Assembly (NCBI GenBank): GCA_021018995.1
Contig: CM037588.1
Location: forward strand, 81,503,765 to 81,567,764
Origin: Chloranthus sessilifolius
Lineage: Eukaryota; Streptophyta; Magnoliopsida; Chloranthales; Chloranthaceae
Direction of reading: 5' to 3'
Length of the DNA stretch: 64,000 bases
Below, one piece after another: positions 45,985 through 57,786 of this stretch; the stretch's first letter is position 1; each line of letters starts with the position of its first letter. A program made the translations under genes and the position numbers. The notes below the pieces were generated by a model that was not told where the DNA came from, ran no database searches, and saw only the letters and a list, made by a program, of their open reading frames with translations.

Positions 45985-47839
45985 GAACATGCCAAGAAAA
46001 TGGGTTAGGACAAGTTTTGAGCCAGATTCTGACTAGATTGTCCATAGGATTTTATCTATTTTTGCACTCTTTTGCTTCTGTTTTCTTGTAGTTTGTACAC
46101 TTCTCATTTTTAATACACTTTATTCTCTTATCATTACTTTTTTGCTTTGTATGTTGTGTGTTTGTTTCTTGTTCTGGTCTTTTATGCTATAATAACTCTG
46201 CTGCACAGACACCTTTGAACTAGTGAGGACACTGCTTCTCATAGGTTTGGGGGCGTGCCAGGTAGACCCTGCCAATGGAATACATAACATAAGTGCAGCT
46301 GACTCATCTGAGCAATATGGAAATGGACCTCTTTTCTCTTAAGAATCATGAAAATAAAAAGTTTAAAATTTTTGCAAACCTTGGACATTATAAACTTCTA
46401 ATACTCCACATTTCCATGATAATATCACCAAGGAAACTCACTTGTATCAGCACTTAGTGAATTAGTAGAGAGAGAAAAAGGTGAGGACATACTTAAAAGT
46501 TTAAAGGAAGACCATAACCAGTGAGAATTGGGCCTATATAAAAAAAAATTTCCATCTTTTGAGGAGTAACCAAGGCAATCCCTTCTAGTTCTAAAGATTG
46601 ACTGAGTCACTGTGCTCACTAGAAGTTAGGTAAATCCAAGTTGAAACAACTGACAGTACTCATGAGACTGAGGAAAGGATCAAGGCCTTCTCTTGGACAG
46701 TTTGAGCCTAATAAGACCAACCCTTAAGTAACTGCCCTTGTCCATAACCCCTTTGAGCTTTAAATCCTAAATTTCTTCAAAATACACCTGAGTATTTGAA
46801 CCTGAACCTATGAACCTGCTTCAGCCTACCCTCACTCTGAGAATTCAGAAGGTAAAGGAGAAAAAGTTGAGGATGGACTAGCTATGGTCAACAGTAGGTG
46901 AATGGAAAAGAAATACCTCAAATCTGGCAGTATGATAATTGGGAGCATGGTGGCATTTCTGAAAAGTAAAAACAAAAAAAAAATATATATATATATAAAT
47001 CAAAAAATTCCACAAGAAGGAAACAAAAATAACAATGAAGAGGAGTAAGGGAGGAGTCAAGAGGAACTTTCATTGGAAAATCAAAATCAAGAAGAGAAAC
47101 TGATCACTTGAAATCTAAAAATCTCGAAGAAGATGAAAGGAGCTGATTTCAAGAAGGTTGAGTCATGAATCACCTCTGTCACCTACTGATTTCTCAATTT
47201 TGAACCCCTTCTCAACCCTCCATTCTTTCAACCCCACTCCATAAGCCACATTACAGCCCAGTTAAAAACCCTTGTGATCCAAAAGTTGAGTGAGTTGTCA
47301 TGTGAAGATAAAGAGTTATCTAATCTATGGTGAGGAACTGCCAATGATGTCAGCACTAAAGAACTCTGCCTATGCTCATGCTTACAGACCCATTTGGGGG
47401 ATGCAACTGCTCTTGAGCCTGTGAGAGAATGAACCCCTCAACAAAACCCTTATGAGAGTATGCCCTGGCACACACTAGTGCAGTTTTCTGTGATTGAGAC
47501 TAATTGGAAATGTTGTGCAATCATGAAGAGTTTATGCTGTTTAAGTTACTGTGCAACCAATGAATTAAATTTCTTTTACGCTTAATGATGCAAGAGTAAA
47601 CTAAGTATGCCCCTTGATTGCTCATTGGATGATATTGCACTTTTGTTAACTGTTTCATTGAAGAAGTTTGTGGGTGTCTTCACTGAAAACCCTCAGGAGA
47701 CTTCACTCCTCCACTAGGGATCACCTAGGGGTTTAAAAGGCTTGGTACATATGCTAAACGTATCCGTGCTCCCTACGAAAGTGGCATTTAATTTTTATAT
47801 TAGGTTTAATGTAGCTTTGCTAAGGGACTAGCAAAGATT
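45985..47839 (+). other. Element E 3' untranslated region
   Basis: Non-coding. From about 46240 (GGTTTGGGGGCGTGCC, a second polypurine-like word) it aligns loosely with the 3' region of element D (57915-59550), including CTCTGAGAATTCA… and the ACTAGGGATCACCTAGGGG block before the LTR. It contains an A/T microsatellite near 46970-47000. Confidence 0.75.
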
Positions 47840-47852
47840 AGGTTTGGGGGTG
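47840..47852 (+). other. Element E polypurine tract
   Basis: AGGTTTGGGGGTG immediately before TGTTAAGACC. F and D have the same type. Confidence 0.85.
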
Positions 47853-50321
47853 TGTTAAGACCGGAAAAGTACCACTTTTCACCCCTTAACTTAACCTTTG
47901 ATTAAACCCATAGCCACCTAATAAATCCTTGTTAAGTGTTTTATGTAGGTAGTACCCAGCAGTGAATATGGCCAAGAATCCTGCTAAAAAGCCTATTTTG
48001 GCACCAGAAGTCCCTCAGAAGGATGAAGTTTGAATCCAGACCTGAAAATGAGCCTCGTGCAGTCCAGCTGAGCTTCCCAAGACACTACAACAACTTCTCG
48101 CGTAGATGATTGACTGAAGAGCTTCAGAAATATAAACTCGCGCAGCTCTCACGAAGCTCAAGAATAGAACACCTCGCGTAGTTCAAAATAGACCTCTAGA
48201 CTCCTCGCGGGTCAAGCGCCATCCGCGGGTTGCAACTATCAGAAGAGAACTCCTCATGCAGTTCTTGCGCCATTCAAGAAGAAAGCGTCCTTGCGAAGGC
48301 AAAGCCACCCTCGCGAAGATCAGTTAAGACATGGAACTTTGTGCAGTTCAGAACTCATTAAAGCCTCACGAGGTAACTCGCGAAGCCCAGTGAAGATAAG
48401 TGCTCGCGAAGTTCTCGTGCTATTTAAATCTATCTTCACGAAGATCAACCTCGCGACTACTTAAGCTCCAACCCCGCGACATCTGAGGCTTTGATGTCCA
48501 CTCAACCTCGCGACTGCCTGAAGAGCAAACCAAGCCAACCTCGCAAAGGCAGAAGCTTTAATTTCAAATCATCCTAGCGAAGAACAAAAGCTACCATGCG
48601 ATAAGTCTAGGAAACAATGGCTACCTACCGAAGCTCAGAACCTCAAACTTCTATCTCTTTAGCTGAGGACTTTCTGGGAATTTCCAGCAATTAGGGCACG
48701 CACTCCCATGCTCAAATCTCCATGCATGCGCCCCAGGGCATCGGAGGATCACTATTCGGCCAAGTGGCATCGTTAAAATTAGGATTTCCTAACCCTAATG
48801 TGCTGCCACACCACTGTTATAAGTACCCACACTTAGCGTAGGTTTGGAGAACTTAGACTTTCTTTTCTTTCTACATCCTGGAATAGCTAGGAACCCATCT
48901 CATTTCTGAGAGACCTGATTTGAGATCGTTTAGTTTTTCTTTTTGTAGTTGTAAGTAGTTTTCTCTTTCTTTTTCCTTCTCTCCATAGTCCAGCACTTGC
49001 TGGCTATGTCTTTCTGTGTATTTTGAACTAGATTAATGGAAGTTCTGTAATAGGATCTGTACTTTGTGGTATTTGTGATTGAATGTGAGATGCTCTGTAC
49101 AAGGCTGCTGCCTTGTGATCCCCCATTGCTTTGGTTGTATTTCAAAGCAATGGAGGATTGATTCTAAGGGCCACTCAGATTCAAGTGACCTGTGTGTCTG
49201 GCTATCATGGTCCTATATAGCCTTAGCCCCACCACAGGACCCACTAGATCTGAAATCCCCATGGGAGCTTGAGCTGGTAGCCTTGTGACCATGGTGGTAG
49301 CAGCGATATTCTTGTTTTGTCTTGGGCTCCGTGAGGAGGATAACCTCTGGGATAGTCTGTGACCATTTAAGTGGACAGATTATAGCCATAGGGTGATTCT
49401 AATCAACCGATCCAAGATGGATCCTTCTTCTTTACACCAGAGCTTGTAGAAGCCTGGTGGGAGATTGTACAGAGGCATACTCCCTTATATTTGTATAGAT
49501 CTGCCATTAGATGTTGTATCTGATTTGGTTATAGAGATTGTAGGCTAGTGATTGGACCATTGTAGCCTCACTCAAGCAATGGACAGCTAGATCGAAGGTT
49601 GTACTCAATTTCTTGCTGGTTCTATGTGTCTGGGCTATCATGGTCCTATACAGCCTTAGCCCCACATATAGAGCTTTAGAGGTTGAGGTTCCCTATGGAT
49701 TCTTGAGCTGGTAGCCTGAATGAAATAGTGTCTGCAATGATTTACTGGTTATGTTTTGACCCATCCCTGGATAGTGGTTCCCCTATGGGATAATCTGTGA
49801 CCATTTGAGTGGACAGGTTATAGCCTTAAGGGTGGAATCATGGCAGAGTGATGGGTTGGATCCTTTCTCCTCAGTGGTGATAATGTAGCCACTGGACAGG
49901 ATTTCTATAGCATCAGATCTGAATATGAGTTACAAAACTCATCTGATCTTGGTTCAATAACATACTTCTCACCCTTTTATATTTATTTTCTACACTCCAT
50001 CCATCCTCTTAACCCTTTCTGTAGTTGAGACATTAGAATACTTAGAATAAGTGACCTTAAACTCTCCTCCTTTTAGGACTGCCAGATCTGTAGTCAGATT
50101 TGGAGGGACTACTAGAGATGGCTCCTTCGGAGCTGTAGATCACCTTTCCCTGTGAGACAAACTCTTACTTATCAGAACTTGCTACAATGGACCTTGTATC
50201 TTGCAGGTCTAGGATTTATTAGTTGTGCCGATTCCATCTCCTGTTTTACTCTTTCTTTGATTTTCAAATGACTTTCACCACCAACCAATAAAGTAAGCAC
50301 ACACTCAGAAATCCGCCAACA
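47853..50321 (+). repeat. Element E 3' LTR
   Basis: 2469 bp, close to 37015-39546 except for a rewritten and shortened stretch in the motif array (48175-48245 against 37335-37470). TATA-like TATAAGTA at 48818. Confidence 0.95.
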
Positions 50322-50326
50322 ATACC

Positions 50327-50759
50327 AAGTTAGGGTGTAAGGCTGGTTATTAAATTTAAGTGTAATCCTGTTACACCAAAGTAAGTGTATGGGCTGGGGA
50401 TAGAGTTTTAGTGTAAGTCTGCTACACTTAGTTTAGTTTAAGAACTTGAGATTCAGTGCAACTCCAATATACTAAGTGTATATATATACTAATATAAAAC
50501 TCGAGTGTATTAGCTAATACACACCACTATATTTATATGGGATGGTCTAAATTTTAAGTGTATACTCAATACACTATATTTTAGTGCATTGAGGGCCGGG
50601 TTTTACTAACAACTTTACTAGGCCATTAAGGTTGCACTATTTTACAGTCATCATTAAAATTCTTACTCAGTTCTTTGTATCACATTTTTTGCACAAGCCT
50701 GACCCTACTCAAGTCCGTACCTAATGTTGTCAGGAAAAAAAAATGTGCCAGTTGTTACA
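50327..50759 (-). repeat. Element G 3' LTR, second part
   Basis: Matches 57359-57786 and ends GTTGTTACA against the polypurine tract of G. Confidence 0.93.
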
Positions 50760-50770
50760 CTCTCCCCTAC
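50760..50770 (-). other. Element G polypurine tract
   Basis: GTAGGGGAGAG on the minus strand directly before the TG of the 3' LTR. Confidence 0.8.
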
Positions 50771-51119
50771 TTAAGGGATTTCCATCCTCGAAAATAAAAG
50801 AAGGCGGGGAAATGAGATCAAATTCGGTTATATGTTGAAGGCATATCCCATTATAAAACAGAGGAAACATGACTAGGTAATAATGAAGAATAAAATAAAT
50901 ATATAACAGATTTAGAATAATATAAAATAAACTAAATCATGTGCAGTATCATGTGCCAATACATAATGCATCTAATATCCAACTATTTCTCTACGTCTAA
51001 TGTATACCTAATTTCTACCTAAGTATATGGGCAATGCACACTACACTTTTACAAATATCATATGGAGTAATTTATTCTAACATATACAATAACTGATTTA
51101 TCTCATGGAAATTAATGGG
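50771..51119 (-). other. Element G 3' untranslated region
   Basis: AT-rich and non-coding. Unlike A and B there is no room here for an extra ORF, and no family motif is seen. Confidence 0.6.
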
Positions 51120-52075
51120 GATACTGAGTGCGAATATCAGCTTCGTGTTCCCAGGTAGCCTCATGTGAACAGTGATTATTTCATTGGACCAATACGAGTG
51201 AAATACGTTTTATTCTCAAGATTTGGTTTCTATGATCCAATATCTGAACTGGCTCTTCAGTCACTATTAACTCTTCCTGAATATCCAATGGCTGATAATT
51301 CAACACGTATAACATACTTCCTCAGCATAGACATGTGGAATACATCGTGTACGCTGGATAAATGTGGAGGTAACGCAACTCGATATGCTACCTCACCAAC
51401 TTTGCCCAAAACATGGAATGTTCCAACATAACAAGGACTGAATTTGTCTTATTTCCCAAAGTGTATCATACCTATTTTTTCAGAGATATTTGGATAAATA
51501 CATGCTTGCCAATCTGTACGATATATGGTAGAGATCAGCATAACTCTTCTGCCGACTCTAGGCACTCTTCAGTCGCTCACGAATGATGTGTACAACTACA
51601 TTGGTACTTTTGATCAAGTCAGAGCATAAAATCAAATGCTCTCCAGCTTCTTCCTAATTAATAGGAGATTTACATCGGTGTCCTTACAATGCCTCTAATG
51701 GTGCTATGCCGATGCTCAGTTGGGAGCTATTATTATATGCGAATTCGATCAGGGGTAAGTGCTTATCCCATGATCCTTGGTAATCCAGCATATAGGCCCT
51801 TTACCCTTTCCATTTGACTGTCAATCTGAGGATGAAATGCATAACTGAATTCCAACTTGGAACCCATTTCCTTTTAGAAATTCTGCCAGAACCTGGAGGT
51901 ATATAACGGATCGTGATCTGACACGATACTCACTGGTATCCCATGTCGTCTGACTATCGCTCTTAGATAGACGTCGACCAATTTCGATGCTTCAAGCCTC
52001 TCCACCAAAACATCTTCATTAAGTCATGATACATTTTCATGCTACCAAGATGAATGACATAGGCTGACTTATGAC
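51120..52075 (-). pseudogene. Element G integrase and chromodomain remnant
   Basis: Reading leftward: [15 protein letters not shown] and WWRGLK (zinc-binding region end), a core remnant with RRHGIPVSIVSDHDPLYTS and FHPQIDSQMERV, an APYEAL-equivalent region with many stops, and a chromodomain-like ISLVLVQ…HEATWEHEADIRTQYP near 51125-51200. Stops are frequent and the core is shortened. Confidence 0.8.
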
Positions 52076-52713
52076 AAGAAACTCGTAGTGACAATATCAT
52101 GTCCAAAGGGCTATCTGTCTTTGAAATATCTTTCGCTTTCACCTTCATCTGGTGATAACTCGATCGTAAGTCAATCTTCGAGAACCATCGTGCTCTTTGT
52201 AACTGATCATAGATATCGTTGATTTTGGGGAGCGAATAATGATTCACAATTGACAGTTTATTTAATTGACGATAATCAATGCAAAGACGCATTGACCCAT
52301 CTTTCTTCTTTACGAACAATATCGGTGCGCCCGCGCCCCACAGAGACACACTCAGTCTGATAAATCCTTTGCCAATAAGCTCTTACAATTGCTTCGTGAG
52401 GTCTTTCAACTCCACAGGTGCCATTCGATATGGCGCCTTAGCAGGGAAGACATCAGGGAATTCACAGGCTATTGGCAATTTACTTCTACAATCAATGCTC
52501 GAATGATGATTGGATAGCCAATCCATGCCAAGGATTATAGCGAATCCTTGCATATCGAGTAAATCGAGTAAGATCAATTGGTTACTGCTTCATAGTCATC
52601 GTGACCTTGGAGTACGACAATGATTGATCGACATATCATGGTAGTAGTGACAGATTGTCTAGTCGGTGCCTCATACAACAAGTAGGCATTCTCTGGATAC
52701 AATTGCAAGGTAT
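52076..52713 (-). pseudogene. Element G protease-RT remnant with deletion of the catalytic region
   Basis: The protease end ILGMDWLSNHHSSIDC is followed directly by [20 protein letters not shown], so the protease-RT linker has been cut out. RT motifs [25 protein letters not shown] and [14 protein letters not shown] are kept. At about 52080 the sequence jumps from the region just before the catalytic FVDD straight into integrase, so the catalytic motif and all of RNase H are missing. Confidence 0.85.
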
Positions 52714-52905
52714 CTAATGTATATATATACTAGTGTTAGCTAAATTGTGTCAACTTACAAAAATATAAATTTATCATTTTTAAAACTGATGCAAAGAAAA
52801 TAATATACTAGATGTACATTAGATGTACACATATATAAATTAGTTACCTCGATGCACCATTCTCATAAACAATTGAAATAACTTATAACAAAATAGTTCA
52901 CATGC
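52714..52905 (-). other. Element G gag-protease intron (GC-AG, degraded)
   Basis: At the position of the introns of A and B, G has ATTATCTAAG|GCATGTGAAC and TATACATTAG|ATACCTTGC, 192 nt. The donor is GC, and the Gln codon before it is now TAA. The inner GGTGCATCGAG recalls GGTGCAT in A and B. Exon 2 would begin TLQLYPEN-like, aligning with exon 2 of A. Confidence 0.6.
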
Positions 52906-53516
52906 CTTAGATAATATCGTTGCTCGTTTGGGGCATCTTGTGCCGTCTTTGATGTTGTTCCCACCATCTCTGGGCAATCCTTAATCTGATGTCCCATCAT
53001 ATCACAATAAAAGCACGCCCCAGACACTCTACGACATTTGTCCATGTTATGTGCCTTCCTACATTTTCCACAGAATGCTAATGAAATGGATGAAGAGGTG
53101 CGTGAAGTTTGTAGAACTCTGAATGCACCTATTTTAGTAGGGTTCGAGTGATGGAATGACCCTGAAGGTGTAGATATAGTCGATTTCAGATAAACACCTT
53201 CAGCAGGTTGCTGAGATTTGGGTGTCATCATTTTCATTTTTACCATAGGGCAATCTTTTATCAGATGTCCTCGTCTACCACATTTGAAACACTCACCTGT
53301 GGCCCACCTACATTTCCTTGTCTTGTGTTGTATCCCGCACCGTGAGCATGACCCAATGAGTGCGAGTGAAGAAATGAGTGTAGTGGGCTGTACTATTGTT
53401 GTACGTAACTCATTCTGCTGGGCCATGGTTCTGACCATTGTCTCCAGTAGTTGCCGAGTTTGTTCATGATCATCCCTCCCAGCAAGCGTGGTCCTAGCTC
53501 TTTTGCGAGGTGCCAT
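52906..53516 (-). pseudogene. Element G gag with four zinc knuckles, capsid core missing
   Basis: ATG at 53516 is 6 nt after CAG. The N-terminus is basic (MAPRKRARTTLAG) with a TRQLLETMVRTMAQQ helix. The capsid core present in A and B is absent. Instead there are two knuckle pairs: CSRCGIQHKTRKC with CFKCGRRGHLIKDC, and CGKCRKAHNMDKC with CFYCDMMGHQIKDC. The frame is open for over 200 codons. It seems to come from duplication of the nucleic-acid-binding end together with loss of the capsid part. Confidence 0.82.
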
Positions 53517-53814
53517 AGTTATCTGTCAAAATGAAATAAATGTTCCAATTAATAGTGATCGTGATCATCATGAGCCCACGACTTGCCAAAAGTTACATCC
53601 TAACTCGGATCCTATCGACATATTTCGATCACTATTGACCGAGTCCTTCAATCAAACATGGTCATAAAGATCCATAATATATGCTCTAACCAAAACCTAC
53701 TGCCATAGCCTTAAGTCCCTAGAAGACCTAAAGCCTAGGCTCTAACACTGAACAAACATCAGAAGTCTTGCCATATATACGTGTCAGACTTAAGTCTCCA
53801 AAGTTAAACACCGG

Positions 53815-53826
53815 TCTCTGATACCA
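53815..53826 (-). other. Element G primer binding site (Met tRNA)
   Basis: TGGTATCAGAGA on the minus strand, two bases inside the 5' LTR. Confidence 0.9.
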
Positions 53827-54514
53827 TCTGTGACAGACCGACTTTTCCTCTTCTCGTAAATGGGAAAGGTCGCGCCGTCGGATCACCTAACATGATCCTG
53901 TCATACAAGGGTATCGTGTACAAAGTGTTGCATATGCGGAAGCAAATTGAATTAACTCTGATACGTAGAAATATGGCAACAACTAATATTCATTCATTTA
54001 TCTAAAGCAGCGAACTAAACAGGAATATAAACAGAAACTTATACATGAAGTAGTGAACTACCTTCAATCACAATGTTGTTTATACATGTTTAATGTTTAA
54101 AAACAAATCTCTCTCTCTCTCTCTCAAACCTCTCAAGGAAAGAAGTCCTCAGCAGAACCTTCCTCCTCGTCCTCCTCCTCAGACTGATAGGTAGGATCAA
54201 CTTCGTGCTTAGGGTCACAAGCAATATCTGTAGCTAAGACATGAAGTCGTAGGATGAGCTATCATCAAAGCTCAGCAGGGAAATTTAAAGTGCTAAGTTA
54301 TATGTTATATTTCCAATTCACTTCTAAATGCATAAATTATAAAACTAAACACATTATATCTTACCTTGTATCAGTACTAGCAACATTTAGCATTTATTCT
54401 AGCAGCATATAGTATAGCAAACAATAAATCATGCAAATATTGTATCATGCTGACAGATTCATGCTGAATAAATATGAGAAATCATACTGATAAGACATAT
54501 ACAAGAAACAAGAA

Positions 54515-54731
54515 AATCAAGCTCCCGAGTTAACGGGATCACTTGTCAAGCTCCCGAGTTAGCGGGATCACTTGGACTGAGAAAATCAAGCTCCTGAGTT
54601 AGGAGGATCACTTGGACAAGATATGAAGCTCACGAGTTAGCGGGATCACTTGGACGAGATATCAAGCTCCCGAGTTAGCAGGATCACTTGGACGAGATAT
54701 CAAACACCCGAGTTAGCGGGATCACTTGATT
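54515..54731. repeat. Element G 5' LTR tandem repeat, six units
   Basis: Six units with CTCCCGAGTTAGCGGGATCA, one more than in the other LTR. The first two are spaced more closely than the rest. Confidence 0.85.
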
Positions 54732-56181
54732 CAAGATGAAACAAAAATATGTACATGACATCAAGGATAACAGGACATGAACAATGATGCATGGTAACAT
54801 ATATGCGAGCACATCATGAACAGATATCATATAGCAAAACTGATTTGAATAACTGAACCCACATGATCATATAAAACTGTAATTATCATAATCATTGATA
54901 TTCATGTATCCAGGCTGAACTAGCATCATAATCATGTAAAGCATACATCAAGTCTATAGCTTCCTAAGCTGATCTAACACCAACAGTCATAGTAATACAT
55001 TGAAAACTAGCATGAGCATATATTATACTTCTTCTAAACTCATCTAGTATTATCATACATACAAATTCATCTACTGATCTATATCAAGTTATCTAAATTA
55101 GTTTGACAATAGTTCTAACATAATAACATATGTCAAGCTGATCTTATCGAACTGATATGCTCATAATCATTTATCGAAACTTTTATTAGTATAATCTGAA
55201 ACTTGTATAATATTGAACTAACATATTAACTTTGCATAACTATTCATATTCATGCATTGAAACTGATCGTATCCTCATTTCCATCTAACTGAATTAGCAT
55301 TACTGATCTTGCATATTAATACGTCATGAAACTAGCATACGTGACTGACTGTGTTAACTATTGATTAATGCTGAACTTATCCAAGCTGAACATATCAAAG
55401 CTACACTATCATGTTCATACTAATTCAAAACTGAGCTTCTTATTCTTAATTAATAGTTTATCCAAACTGAATTTAACAAAGTTGAATACTTTAAGGCTGA
55501 ATTCATCAAAACAACTTTAGCATGGTACTACTAATCATCTTTATATACCATGCTTGTCATCCTTATTTCTTAATCTTAATTCGAGCATATCTTATCCATA
55601 CCAAATTAAATATGACATTGCAACTGGTAACTATTAATAGGTTACTGATATCCATCATGCAAAACATTCCTTCGGTTACTAATATCTATCATTGTCCTCA
55701 GAAAATAAAATTTAATCAAATATCATATTTTCCATACACATGATTCTACTAAGAGTTTACTTAACTAGATGAGAATATAAAACTCAATATCATTTAGTTC
55801 AGAAAAGTCCCTACAATAGTATCGAATCTATCACATTATAAGCAACTATTTTATACTTATAGCTTTATTGAACAGAACAATTTTATATGCTATCTAGATA
55901 TGAGTGAGCAATTAAAACACAAGTTAGCAAAGCACATTCCCTACCTTATACCAGGCTTACGTGTAACTAGTTACCCGTCCACACATCTCTTCAAGCAAAC
56001 TTGTCATGTGCACCAAATACCTAGAATTTATGGTCATAGTTTTAGTATTTTTAATAGTTTATGGGTCAACATAGACCCCAAATATGGACCATTTATGGTC
56101 CCAAGTCTCATGGTCAAACTCAGCAAATCATCCCAGCAGAAAACCCTGACAGAGGTGTCACCAAGTGCGTCAGATGTAGGG

Positions 56182-56650
56182 TTGCCGCGGCAAGCTTTGC
56201 AGCTGAGCATATTTCTGTGACTTGTCACCCATTTTGACTCCTTAAAATTTCGATTCTGAAGTTTATTCCTTCATGAACGTTGTAGGGCTTGTGGTCCCCT
56301 TTCCAATGCATCAAGAATCGTGCCATTTGGAGTTCGGGGTTAAAAGTTATGACCAAATTACCAAATAGTGGTCTGAGCATACTGTTGTCGCGGCAAGCCT
56401 GAGTATCTTTCCACATCTTGTCATTACTCTTTGGCCCTTTAAACATCTGATTTTAAACTTTTTTACTTCATGAACGTTGTAGGGCTTGTTTCCCCCTTTC
56501 CAATGCATCAAGAATCGTGCCATTTGGAATTTGGGGTCAAAAGGTATGACCAAAATACCAAATAGTGGTCTGTGCATACTGTTGCCGCAACAAACCTGAG
56601 TACCTTGCCGCGACAAGCCTGTAAAGTTGCCGTGGCAAGCCTATCAGGCC
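56182..56650. promoter_or_regulatory. Element G 5' LTR palindrome copies (TTGCCGCGGCAA)
   Basis: A perfect copy at 56182-56193 and diverged copies near 56391, 56582, 56608 and 56628. Confidence 0.65.
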
Positions 56651-57786
56651 AGGCTTGTCGGGGTGTTTTCTACTCCACTTTGGCTTCTTTTCCTTATGTA
56701 ATTGGCTGGGTCTTTGATATATATATCAAGCTTATATATTGTATATATATATTACACAAAAAATGGATATATTATCTAAACTAACTAATGAAACGGACCT
56801 AATTTAGGGAATCTGTTCGTTTACGGCATACCTTTCGGAGGACTCATGGTGACGATACGATAACGTCGAGCGTGTGTCAGCATTAGAGCTCGTAAGAACT
56901 CGGTCAGCAAGAAGTCTCCGACAGAGATTGCCTTTAAAAGACGCTTACTCAAATTGCAGGTCACACGGTGATTTATATTTTCGAAACGAAGGTTCGAATT
57001 CAATGGTTTGAAGAGATTAAATGAAAAAATGGGTTTGTAAAGCTAGCAGAAGAGTTTCATCTTTATGTGATTTGCTTTAATGGTTGAGCAGAGCAGGGAA
57101 TGGTTGCTAAGAGGATGTCCTTCAAAGCCCGAAGCAGGAAGAAGAAAGGAGTTGCTATTGGCAAATTTTATAGTGGATTTGTTTCCACTTTGCATGCATT
57201 GAGTGTAGTTGTGACTCATGCTCTCATGGAGTCTGCTGGCGGAATTAGTATTACAAGCCTTATAAGGCTTGGCTTTTGTGTACTGCCATCATAAGCTTTT
57301 GGTTGTATACCCATATAAGCCAAAATAGGCTTATCTTTTATACAAAGCTTATATACCAAGTTAGGGTGTAAGGCTAGTTATTAAATTTACGTGTAATCCT
57401 GTTACACTAAAGTAAGTGTATGGGCTGGGGATAGAGTTTTAGTGTAAGTCTGCTACACTTAGTTTAGTTTAAGAACTTGAGATTCAGTGTAACTCCAATA
57501 TACTAAGTGTATATATATACTAATATAAAACTCGAGTGTATTAGCTAATATACACCACTATATTTATATGGGATGGTCTAAATTTTAAGTGTATACCCAA
57601 TACACTATATTTTAGTGCATTGAGGGCCGGATTTTACTAACTTTACTGGGCCACTAAGGTTCCACTATTTAGCAGTCATCATTAAAATTCTAACTCAGTT
57701 CTTTGTGTCACATTTTTGGCACAAGCCTGACCCTACTCAAGTCCGTACTTGATGTTGTCTGGAAAAAAAATGTTGCAGCTGTTACA

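Larger units (their letters stand above)
37015..50321 (+). mobile_element. Element E: Athila-like element with gag and an extra ORF but no pol
   Basis: LTRs 37015-39546 and 47853-50321, Asp-tRNA primer site, polypurine tract and perfect ATACC duplicates. The interior (8.3 kb) encodes a decayed Athila-type gag and a long extra ORF, but no protease, RT, RNase H or integrase is detectable. Gag is followed within 820 bp by the extra ORF. It is thus a non-autonomous derivative and must have used pol proteins from elsewhere. Confidence 0.93.
33526..57786 (-). mobile_element. Element G: internally deleted chromovirus with 3.9-kb LTRs, interrupted by E
   Basis: LTRs at 53829-57786 (5') and 33526-37014 plus 50327-50759 (3', split by E), perfect TTTAT duplicates, Met-tRNA primer site and polypurine tract. 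Only about 3 kb lies between the LTRs, with remnants of gag, protease, RT and integrase in minus orientation. The LTRs are unusually long for such an element and make up most of it. Confidence 0.93.
53829..57786 (-). repeat. Element G 5' LTR
   Basis: 3958 bp, TGTGACAGACCG…GTTACA. It includes the six-unit repeat 54515-54731, the TTGCCGCGGCAA copies (56182-56650) and, near the outer end, a block rich in AAGTGTA and TACACT words (57360-57610). Confidence 0.94.
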
